Below are positions 1 through 4,606 of a stretch of DNA of 9,320 nucleotides, piece by piece. Positions within the stretch are counted from its first letter, which is position 1, and the number at the start of each line of letters is the position of its first letter. Source of the DNA: CAYLWN01 sp964387625 (GTDB lineage: Bacteria; Patescibacteriota; Microgenomatia; UBA10105); NCBI GenBank assembly GCA_964387625.1, contig CAYLWN010000034.1, positions 1-9,320 of the forward strand. The letters are read 5' to 3'. Both the position numbers and the translations under genes were made by a program. A model generated the notes under the pieces. It was not told the origin of the DNA, made no database searches, and saw only the letters and a program-made list of their open reading frames with translations.

Positions 1-2
1 AA

Positions 3-17
3 CCACGCTTCGCGTGG
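3..17. repeat. Short perfect GC-rich hairpin
   Basis: CCACGC and GCGTGG form a perfect 6-bp stem around a TTC loop. It sits at the window edge in otherwise AT-rich sequence. It may be the end of a larger palindromic repeat or of a terminator for a gene lying before the window; no T-run follows on the plus strand, so the terminator reading is weak. Confidence 0.5.
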
Positions 18-22
18 AATTT

Positions 23-54
23 CCAATAATCCAATAATCCAATAATCCAATAAA
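23..54. repeat. Tandem CCAATAAT octamer repeat (4 units)
   Basis: Four consecutive 8-bp units, three exact CCAATAAT and a fourth reading CCAATAAA. The reverse-complement unit ATTATTGG reappears at 1142-1157 beyond the sortase gene, and two related AACCCAAT units cover the sortase stop codon (1034-1049). The octamer type therefore brackets the sortase in opposite orientations. No coding or binding function can be assigned. Confidence 0.8.
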
Positions 55-88
55 TTTAATTCTAATCTCTAAACGCTACGCTCAATAT

Positions 89-118
89 TTGCCCTCAAAA
101 CGCCCTATAGTGTATAAT
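89..118 (+). promoter_or_regulatory. Candidate promoter of the sortase gene
   Basis: A perfect TATAAT lies at 113-118 with a weak TTGCCC (-35-like, 4 of 6 matches) at 89-94 and an 18-bp spacer. Transcription would start near 125, giving a leader of about 115 nt that contains the palindromic element at 153-210. The -10 box is convincing and the -35 is not; start mapping would be needed to settle it. Confidence 0.45.
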
Positions 119-152
119 ACCCATCCGAATGTCATTCTTGATAAACACATAA

Positions 153-210
153 TGTCATTCCCGATCTAATCGGGAATCTTAATAAGATCCCCGCTTTCGC
201 GAGGATGACA
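153..210. repeat. TGTCAT-ended multi-arm palindromic element, copy 1
   Basis: The ends TGTCAT (153-158) and ATGACA (205-210) are inverted repeats. Inside are a perfect 9-bp hairpin, ATTCCCGAT/ATCGGGAAT around CTA (157-177), a short TCTTAATAAGA palindrome, and a CGC/GCG arm at 192-201. The shape is a closed junction with several arms, typical of small palindromic intergenic repeats. It lies in the presumed 5' leader of the sortase mRNA, 29 bp before its ATG. The related element at 2725-2827 begins and ends with the same motif. Confidence 0.75.
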
Positions 211-239
211 ATGAGAAACGCAAGGATGACACAAATACT

Positions 240-1043
240 ATGTCAAATGATTTCAATCCATATCAAATGCATCTGGTGTATCAAAATCACAAAGATGAAC
301 ATGTTGTGTCAAATAGTTCTTCTAGTAAACCCACAACTTACTATAATAGTAAGTCAAATTCACATTCAGGGTCATTTTTTCAAACTCTGGGATTGGGTTT
401 AATCATATTTTCATTAGGTTCGCTTTTTGCAGCTTTTTGGCCTTTTATAAAATTGGATTTACGTTTTTTAAAAGATAAAATCGCCTGGGCAAAAACATCA
501 CAGGAACAACCTGTTCAACCGGAATCAACTTTCAATCCCCTTATCGGACCCGATGGCAAAGATATTGAACCGGTTAATAAAGACTTTTCGATAATTATTC
601 CAACAATTGGTGTCAATGCCTCAATCATTGCCGGGGTCAATCCAGCATCAGCACCCGGATATAATAAAGCATTGTTAGAAGGTGTTGCCCATTCTGTTAC
701 ATCTTATTATCCCAATGAAAACGGTACAGTGCATTTGTTTTCACATTCGACTAATTATGAATGGTTTGTTAAAGATTTAAATGCGGTATTTTATTTACTT
801 AAAAATCTTAAACCTGATGATTTGGTAGTAATATTTTACCTGGGTAACCGATATACCTACACAATCCGCGAATCAAAGGTAGTTTCCGCAAAAGACGTAT
901 CTTATCTAACGCCGCAGCGTAACAGTCGTAACTTGATCTTGCAAACTTGTTGGCCACCAGGTTCATCTTATCAACGGCTATTATTTTTCGCAGATTTGAT
1001 CGAAGAAAAAGTATATGGCAAATTTTCCGAAATAACCCAATAA
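240..1043 (+). CDS. Membrane-anchored sortase (class E/F-like)
   Basis: A 267-residue transpeptidase expected to cut a C-terminal sorting signal and attach the protein to the cell surface. A hydrophobic segment at about residues 47-70 follows a Ser/Asn-rich cytoplasmic N-terminus, giving a type II membrane topology. The catalytic domain spans about 95-265. His169 lies in HLFSHST, Cys237 in LQTCWPPG (the TLxTC-type site) and Arg246 in YQRLLFF, so the His-Cys-Arg triad is complete. The phrase GVAHSVTSYYPNENGTVHLF matches the usual sequence before the catalytic His. Length is normal for a single-domain sortase with an N-terminal anchor. The first ATG (240) lacks a well-spaced Shine-Dalgarno; AAGGA ends 13 nt upstream, and ATG 267 is an alternative start. 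The next gene is a candidate substrate. The sortase assignment is firm, the class less so. Confidence 0.93.
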   Translation: MSNDFNPYQMHLVYQNHKDEHVVSNSSSSKPTTYYNSKSNSHSGSFFQTLGLGLIIFSLGSLFAAFWPFIKLDLRFLKDKIAWAKTSQEQPVQPESTFNPLIGPDGKDIEPVNKDFSIIIPTIGVNASIIAGVNPASAPGYNKALLEGVAHSVTSYYPNENGTVHLFSHSTNYEWFVKDLNAVFYLLKNLKPDDLVVIFYLGNRYTYTIRESKVVSAKDVSYLTPQRNSRNLILQTCWPPGSSYQRLLFFADLIEEKVYGKFSEITQ

Positions 1044-1090
1044 CCCAATCACCACAAATATAAAATAAACCAATTTATTGGTATTTATTG

Positions 1091-1133
1091 CCTGCCCGCC
1101 AACTGCTGTTGCAGTAGGCAACTGCAGGCGGGG
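1091..1133. repeat. GC-rich palindromic repeat after the sortase gene
   Basis: CCCGCC (1095-1100) pairs with GGCGGG (1127-1132). The enclosed sequence can fold as ACTGC/GCAGT (1102-1115) or alternatively as TGCAGT/ACTGCA (1110-1126). Its GC content stands out sharply from the flanks. It lies 48 bp past the sortase stop and could end transcription, but it is followed by GATTATTT rather than a clean T-run, so it is listed as a repeat. The rest of 1044-1308 holds the ATTATTGG units and the promoter at 1183-1211. Confidence 0.7.
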
Positions 1134-1141
1134 ATTATTTG

Positions 1142-1157
1142 TATATTGGATTATTGG
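1142..1157. repeat. ATTATTGG octamer units (inverse of 23-54)
   Basis: TATATTGG followed directly by ATTATTGG, the reverse complement of the CCAATAAT unit found four times at 23-54. Together they flank the sortase gene in inverted orientation. The match is short and simple in sequence, so the relationship could be coincidental. Confidence 0.5.
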
Positions 1158-1182
1158 ATAATTACGAAGTAACCTATAACAC

Positions 1183-1211
1183 TTGACATACTTGACATCA
1201 TATGTTATTAT
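1183..1211 (+). promoter_or_regulatory. Promoter of the anchored surface protein
   Basis: A consensus TTGACA (1183-1188), a 17-bp spacer and TATTAT (1206-1211, 5 of 6 matches). The start would be near 1218, giving a leader of about 90 nt. The -35 lies in an exact 9-bp tandem repeat, ACTTGACAT twice (1181-1198), so a second TTGACA sits 9 bp downstream without its own -10. The leader holds two small palindromes (1219-1231 and 1233-1244). Confidence 0.7.
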
Positions 1212-1308
1212 TCCCAAACTTATTCAATAAGCATACAAAAGTATCAATATATATCATATATGTGCTCGATAATCATAATAAGTAAAAATAAGATCGGCAT
1301 ATCAAAAT

Positions 1309-2004
1309 ATGAATAAAGCTATCAAAGTGTTTGTTTTATTCGGATTTATGTTATCTGCGTTATTTGTCACGGTTAAGGCTGTAAAAGCCGAAAACTGTAC
1401 CACAACCGGTGGCCAATACGGCACCACTACCTGCACACCTACTGATGTAACTATCAATAAAACCGTCCGTAATCCTATAACTGGTGATTGGGTGGAAAAT
1501 TTACTATCAGGAGATGCTACTTATTCACCTGACAGCGAAGTTTTGTACAACTTAAAAATTACCAATTCATCCAGTCAAGGCTTTGACAAAGTCACTGTTG
1601 AAGATATCATGCCGGAAAAAGTGGTTTCTATATCTATAGCTGAAGGAGACAATAATAAGGTTAAAAACGTCAAATTTGAAGACAACCGACTTAAATTTGA
1701 GCTGGCGAATAGATTTGAAGGAAATACTTCAATTGATATCCAACTTAAAGCCAAAGTAAAATCAGCAGGAAATTTTGATTCTTCAAAATCATTATTCTGT
1801 GGCAGTGAAAATGGTTTACAAAACACAGTTCAAGTCAGAGCTGAAGATAGATTTGATGAAGACAGCGCTTCAATTTGTGTACAAACTAAAGTATTAGGCG
1901 TGACCACCTTACCGGTAAATGGACCAACAGACTTTTTACCATTAGTCCCATTTGCTATAACAGGACTTACAGGCTTGGGATTATTTTTGAAAAAAAGAAG
2001 TTAA
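1309..2004 (+). CDS. Secreted cell-surface protein with LPVNGP C-terminal sorting signal
   Basis: A 231-residue protein with a Sec signal peptide (Lys3/Lys6, hydrophobic core about 7-21, likely cleavage after VKA at residue 27). The body resembles a DUF11-type Ig-like repeat: YSPDSEVLYNLKITNSSSQGFDKVTVEDIMPEKV at about 72-105, so a beta-sandwich surface domain is expected. Four cysteines (30, 42, 164, 190) lie in the exported part and could form disulfides. The C-terminus is a classic three-part sorting signal: LPVNG (201-205) then P, a hydrophobic stretch at about 208-226, then KKR. The canonical Thr of LPxTG is Asn here (codon AAT, one base from ACT). The sortase encoded 265 bp upstream is the obvious partner. 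No good Shine-Dalgarno precedes the ATG. Exported and sortase-anchored is well supported; the ligand or role is unknown. Confidence 0.85.
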   Translation: MNKAIKVFVLFGFMLSALFVTVKAVKAENCTTTGGQYGTTTCTPTDVTINKTVRNPITGDWVENLLSGDATYSPDSEVLYNLKITNSSSQGFDKVTVEDIMPEKVVSISIAEGDNNKVKNVKFEDNRLKFELANRFEGNTSIDIQLKAKVKSAGNFDSSKSLFCGSENGLQNTVQVRAEDRFDEDSASICVQTKVLGVTTLPVNGPTDFLPLVPFAITGLTGLGLFLKKRS

Positions 2005-2090
2005 ATTATTGTTCGAATCCCGACTAAGTCGTAGATGAGAACTAAATATTGTTAACTTCTCGTCCTGCAAAGCAGGACTCGAAGAATAAT
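2005..2090. repeat. Cloverleaf-like palindromic element, intergenic copy
   Basis: An 86-bp element starting directly after the stop codon of the surface protein gene. The ends ATTATTGTTCGAATCC (2005-2020) and GGACTCGAAGAATAAT (2075-2090) are inverted repeats matching at 14 of 16 positions. Inside are three arms in order: CGAC-TAA-GTCG (2022-2032), GAGAA/TTCTC (2037-2061) and GTCCTGC-AAA-GCAGGAC (2062-2078). The element at 4984-5046 has the same ends and arm order. The plus-strand end GTTCGAATCC also looks like a tRNA T-loop, but no tRNA can be folded here. It may serve as a terminator between the convergent genes at 1309-2004 and 2120-2362. Confidence 0.85.
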
Positions 2091-2119
2091 ATTTCTGGCT
2101 CTTTGAAAAGTTAATAGGA

Positions 2120-2362
2120 TTAAGTTGTAATATAAGGAATTTCAGGTAGATGAAGATGTTTTTCGATACGTTTGGTACGAAATCTTAATGTCTTATCTTG
2201 TTGATCAACGTATTTAAGTGTCGATTTAACATCTTGTTTTATTTGCTTTATGTCTTTTTTGATAGTTTTTAAGTCTTTTTTAATTGGACTTAATTGCATT
2301 TCTAAATCGTCTTTAGTTGAAAAGACTTGTTTTAACTTAATAATGTCTTTATCTGTAATCAT
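2120..2362 (-). CDS. Small coiled-coil protein, conserved hypothetical of CPR type
   Basis: An 80-residue, Lys-rich protein. About residues 25-70 show heptad-like spacing (PIKKDLKTIKKDIKQIKQDV, then STLKYVDQQDKTLRFRTKRIEKHL), which predicts a long coiled coil. It ends in HLHLPEIPYITT, a tail I recognise from short coiled-coil hypotheticals in Patescibacteria. It has no signal peptide or membrane segment, so it should be cytoplasmic, perhaps an oligomeric adaptor; the function is unknown. Its ATG lies 31 bp after the zinc-ribbon gene on the same strand, and a consensus promoter overlaps the end of that gene. With no Shine-Dalgarno and the -10 box only 6 nt from the ATG, its own transcript would be leaderless. 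Confidence 0.82.
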   Translation of the reverse strand: MITDKDIIKLKQVFSTKDDLEMQLSPIKKDLKTIKKDIKQIKQDVKSTLKYVDQQDKTLRFRTKRIEKHLHLPEIPYITT

Positions 2363-2368
2363 ATGTTT

Positions 2369-2397
2369 ATATTAGATTTAATATTTTTAGATGTCAA
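2369..2397 (-). promoter_or_regulatory. Consensus promoter producing a leaderless mRNA (coiled-coil gene)
   Basis: Read on the minus strand, TTGACA (2397-2392), exactly 17 bp, then TAATAT (2374-2369). Six bases (AAACAT) separate the -10 from the ATG at 2362, so transcription about 7 nt past the -10 starts at the ATG itself. The -35 overlaps the TGA stop codon of the upstream zinc-ribbon gene (2396-2394). Confidence 0.72.
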
Positions 2398-2561
2398 TCA
2401 TCGCTAAATTTGAATTTGTGGATTATTGGCCAGTTTTTCTTATTTTGAAAACATTTAAAACAATAAAGACACGGTTCGTAACCATAAAAAGATCTAACTC
2501 TAACAGCTGTTTCTTTATCAGTAACATCTATTTTACAAATATCGCAAAAATCTTTGGTCAT
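2394..2561 (-). CDS. 55-residue Cys4 zinc-ribbon protein
   Basis: A short minus-strand gene that begins MTKDFCDICKIDVTD and ends in WPIIHKFKFSDD. It carries CDIC (Cys6, Cys9) and CLYC (Cys31, Cys34) plus Cys37 (CLYCFKC). Two CxxC knuckles about 22 residues apart are the pattern of a structural zinc ribbon; such proteins bind nucleic acid or protein partners, but no specific family is recognised. An in-frame TAA nine codons upstream and the absence of another start fix ATG 2561. No Shine-Dalgarno is present. A possible promoter is TTGACT (2602-2597) with TAAAAT (2577-2572), spacer 19 bp, giving a leader of only a few bases. It precedes the coiled-coil gene by 31 bp and probably shares some transcription with it. 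The paired cysteines make chance unlikely. Confidence 0.75.
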   Translation of the reverse strand: MTKDFCDICKIDVTDKETAVRVRSFYGYEPCLYCFKCFQNKKNWPIIHKFKFSDD

Positions 2562-2642
2562 AGGACTTTTGATTTTACAACTTGTTTAAGGATTTTAGTC
2601 AAGTAAGACAAATTACATCAATAATGTTCAATCAGTATATAC

Positions 2643-2720
2643 TTTTGTCAATTGAAATTTGCCTATCTATGTGAGGGTGGCAGGCCTTCAATTTAGGTAG
2701 GTAAATTTAAATTGATAAAA
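2643..2720. repeat. Long near-perfect hairpin (27-bp stem)
   Basis: Arms 2643-2669 and 2694-2720 pair over 27 positions. Read as RNA on the plus strand there is one mismatch (G2654 against A2709) and three G-U pairs; the loop is 24 nt (2670-2693) and holds an AGGCCT palindrome. It lies in the gene-free spacer 2562-2916 between divergent genes. No T-run follows on either strand, so it is not a standard terminator. It could be a MITE-like element, a structured small RNA or a processing site. Confidence 0.75.
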
Positions 2721-2724
2721 AAAG

Positions 2725-2827
2725 TGTCATTCTGAAATTTTAATGTCATGTTGAATTTATTTCAACATCTCGTTTTTAAAACTAGATCCTGAAACAAGTT
2801 CAGGATGACGTAAAACTCAGGATGACA
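2725..2827. repeat. TGTCAT-ended nested palindromic element, copy 2
   Basis: The ends TGTCATTCTGA (2725-2735) and TCAGGATGACA (2817-2827) are inverted with one mismatch. Within are two perfect 8-bp hairpins: ATGTTGAA/TTCAACAT (2748-2768) and ATCCTGAA/TTCAGGAT (2786-2806). A second, inner TGTCAT-like pair lies at 2744 and 2810. The ends match those of the element at 153-210, so both belong to one repeat class. The right end supplies ATGACA, the likely -35 of the downstream gene. Confidence 0.78.
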
Positions 2828-2851
2828 AGTAGTAAATTATTAAAATATTAT
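2822..2851 (+). promoter_or_regulatory. Candidate promoter of the twin-arginine protein gene
   Basis: ATGACA (2822-2827, 5 of 6 matches to the -35 consensus), an 18-bp spacer and TATTAT (2846-2851). The start would be near 2858, giving a leader of about 59 nt. The -35 is the terminus of the palindromic repeat 2725-2827, so the repeat may have brought or replaced the promoter. Confidence 0.5.
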
Positions 2852-2861
2852 AAATTTTTTT

Positions 2862-2908
2862 AGAAACAGTTAATGAATTTGATGAGTTTACTGTTTCTTA
2901 AAGAGGAG
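2862..2908 (+). promoter_or_regulatory. 5' leader hairpin followed by strong Shine-Dalgarno
   Basis: AGAAACAGT (2862-2870) pairs perfectly with ACTGTTTCT (2890-2898) around a 19-nt loop. AGAGGAG (2902-2908) follows, 8 nt before ATG 2917. This is the only gene in the window with a textbook ribosome binding site. The hairpin could stabilise the 5' end of the mRNA or hold the site open. Confidence 0.7.
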
Positions 2909-2916
2909 AAAAAAAT

Positions 2917-3609
2917 ATGGCAGGCAAATTAGGAGAAGGATTATTAACGAGAAGAAACGTAATAAAAGGCGGATTATTAGCGCTAGGAACAGCTTTTATT
3001 CCAGAACATTTGGTAAATGCTGAAACAAATCTTCCATGGGGAAATGGAAAATATCAAACATTCCCAAGAGGAATAATTGAAACTGAGACAACTAGAACTG
3101 TTGACAATATTGACATGTCCCGAATTAAACAGACAACTGAAACTGTAATTATAGATAAACCTGTTTTACAAAATATTGATTTAGGTACATTAGGACCAGA
3201 TGTAGATACAATTGCAGGATTGGATTTTCAAGGCGATATTCCAACCGGCGCATTGGTCGTACATATGCCTAAAAATGGAATTGTTGAAGAAACCAGAGTA
3301 GTTTTTGTCAAAAGAACTGACCTGGAAACAGTACAAATAAATAAAGCGCTTGGCGGAGACAGATTTGATGTTTACCAAATGTCAAAATATGGCGGTGATA
3401 AAGCTTTGGATGCCATGGCCAGAAAACATGCAACCAATACTGCCAGAAAGCATCAAAAAGTGGTTTATTTGGGTGATCTAGGATTGTTTGAGAAACAATG
3501 GGGAGAGAAAGAAAAAGTATTGTTAAACAGGATTATCAGAGCCCAAAGACCTGCAAAACCTGAAATAGGTATTCAGGAACCGGATTTTGTAAGTCCAAGA
3601 GTATATTAA
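2917..3609 (+). CDS. Exported protein of unknown function with twin-arginine-like signal
   Basis: A 230-residue protein. Residues 11-17 read TRRNVIK, close to the Tat consensus (S/T)RRxFLK; a glycine-rich hydrophobic core (18-28) follows and VNA (33-35) is a plausible cleavage site, so folded export by Tat is likely. Roughly residues 50-140 are rich in Thr, Val, Ile and Asp (TETTRTVDNID, TTETVIIDKPV), suggesting beta structure; 140-210 is charged and looks alpha-helical (GGDKALDAMARKHATNTARKHQK). It has no cysteines after the signal and no C-terminal anchor. I recognise no family. It is monocistronic: promoter, 5' hairpin and strong Shine-Dalgarno upstream, a strong terminator downstream. That arrangement suggests an abundant product. 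Export is inferred from sequence only; Sec export is the alternative. Confidence 0.85.
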   Translation: MAGKLGEGLLTRRNVIKGGLLALGTAFIPEHLVNAETNLPWGNGKYQTFPRGIIETETTRTVDNIDMSRIKQTTETVIIDKPVLQNIDLGTLGPDVDTIAGLDFQGDIPTGALVVHMPKNGIVEETRVVFVKRTDLETVQINKALGGDRFDVYQMSKYGGDKALDAMARKHATNTARKHQKVVYLGDLGLFEKQWGEKEKVLLNRIIRAQRPAKPEIGIQEPDFVSPRVY

Positions 3610-3630
3610 AATTAGATTTGTATTAAATTA

Positions 3631-3669
3631 AGCAGGTCAAACAGTGTGCTGTTTGACCTGCTATTTTTT
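3631..3669 (+). terminator. Rho-independent terminator, perfect 14-bp stem
   Basis: AGCAGGTCAAACAG (3631-3644), loop TGTG, and CTGTTTGACCTGCT (3649-3662) form a perfect stem, followed by A and six T (3664-3669). It ends the gene at 2917-3609, 21 bp after its stop codon. It also separates that gene from the glycosyltransferase pair, whose ATG lies only 11 bp past the T-run. Confidence 0.95.
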
Positions 3670-3679
3670 ATCTATAAAC

Positions 3680-4603
3680 ATGAAAATTACTCATCAAAAT
3701 CAAGACTTAGTTTCGGTAATTATGCCTGTTCGAAACGGATCTGTTTTTATGGTTAAAGCCATAAACAGCATCGTAAATCAAACATATAAAAATTGGGAAC
3801 TTTTGATAATTGATGATGCTTCATCTGATTCCACCCGGACAGTTATGCAAGAATTTAAAAAACAATATCCAGCTAAAATCAGGTTATTTAAAACCAAACG
3901 AAATTTAGGAGCTTTTGCTGCAGCAAATACTGTCATTCAACGTGCTAAAGGAAAATATTTAGCTCCCATGGATTCTGATGATATTGCTCATTTTGAGAGG
4001 CTGGAAAAACAGGTTAAATTTTTACATCAAAATCCAAATGTCATTTTAGTTGGGTCAAATGCGGAAATTATTGATCAAAATGATAACCTTACAGGTTATA
4101 AAAAATACGGTTTAACCCATGAAGAAATTTATCAACAAATGTCACTTATCAATCCAATTGTCCATCCTTCATGCATGATCCGCAAATCAATGTTACCGAA
4201 CCCACAAAAACTGTATTTAACCAATTTTGGTGTTAATAGTGATTATTTTACGTTTTTTCAGTTATTAAATTACGGTAAATTTGCCAACTTACCTGAAAAT
4301 TTACTCTCATACAGAATTCATGGAAAAAATAGTTCTTTAGTAAATTTAAAAGCTAAATTTTTTAATACTATAAAAATTAGACTGGCGGCTGTCAAAGAGT
4401 TTAAATATCAAATGCCATTTTATGTATATCCATTACTTCTAATTCAAGTTATCATCGTATCGTTCATCCCTGGAAAATTGCTCTTACCTATATATTTATT
4501 TATTAGAGGTATGCGCACACAAATGAATAATAATCCCTCAATTATGTCCCAAAATAATACTTTATTTAACCGCGTTAAGTATGCCTTAACCATGCTATTT
4601 TAA
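3680..4603 (+). CDS. GT2 family glycosyltransferase
   Basis: A 307-residue GT-A fold enzyme that transfers a sugar from a nucleotide-sugar donor, probably onto a cell-surface glycan or lipid-linked precursor at the inner membrane face. SVIMPVRNGS (12-21) and LLIIDDASSDS (41-51) form the nucleotide-binding start; DSDD (98-101) is the metal-binding DxD motif; NSDYF (186-190), aligned where the family has ED, carries the likely catalytic Asp188; YRIHGKNSS (211-219) is the usual end of the domain. A hydrophobic stretch at 248-275 may anchor it to the membrane. The start is ATG 3680: an in-frame GTG at 3644 lies inside the terminator stem and would add 12 Cys-rich residues not seen in this family. 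The next gene starts 3 bp after the stop, so the two are an operon. No convincing promoter is seen; readthrough or a start just after the terminator is likely. Confidence 0.9.
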   Translation: MKITHQNQDLVSVIMPVRNGSVFMVKAINSIVNQTYKNWELLIIDDASSDSTRTVMQEFKKQYPAKIRLFKTKRNLGAFAAANTVIQRAKGKYLAPMDSDDIAHFERLEKQVKFLHQNPNVILVGSNAEIIDQNDNLTGYKKYGLTHEEIYQQMSLINPIVHPSCMIRKSMLPNPQKLYLTNFGVNSDYFTFFQLLNYGKFANLPENLLSYRIHGKNSSLVNLKAKFFNTIKIRLAAVKEFKYQMPFYVYPLLLIQVIIVSFIPGKLLLPIYLFIRGMRTQMNNNPSIMSQNNTLFNRVKYALTMLF

Positions 4604-4606
4604 AAT

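Noticed and set aside
23..54. CRISPR-like array
   Set aside because: The units are 8 bp and contiguous, without spacers; the other repeats also lack spacer-repeat structure, and no cas genes are present.
205..402. Plus-strand 65-residue frame
   Set aside because: It overlaps the sortase start in another frame, beginning within the palindromic repeat; no recognisable features.
981..1217. Minus-strand 78-residue frame over the sortase end and spacer
   Set aside because: It runs through the palindromic repeat and octamer units and overlaps the sortase gene; its protein shows no domain pattern.
2011..2020. tRNA-like GTTCGAATCC motif
   Set aside because: No acceptor, D or anticodon arms can be built around it; it is the end of a palindromic repeat. 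Kept only as a speculation on origin.
2391..2606. Plus-strand 71-residue frame
   Set aside because: It is the shadow of the minus-strand zinc-ribbon gene, whose paired cysteines make a far better case.
3644..3679. GTG start that extends the GT2 protein by 12 residues
   Set aside because: It starts inside the terminator stem and adds a Cys-rich segment foreign to GT2 enzymes; ATG 3680 sits 11 residues before the family's first strand.
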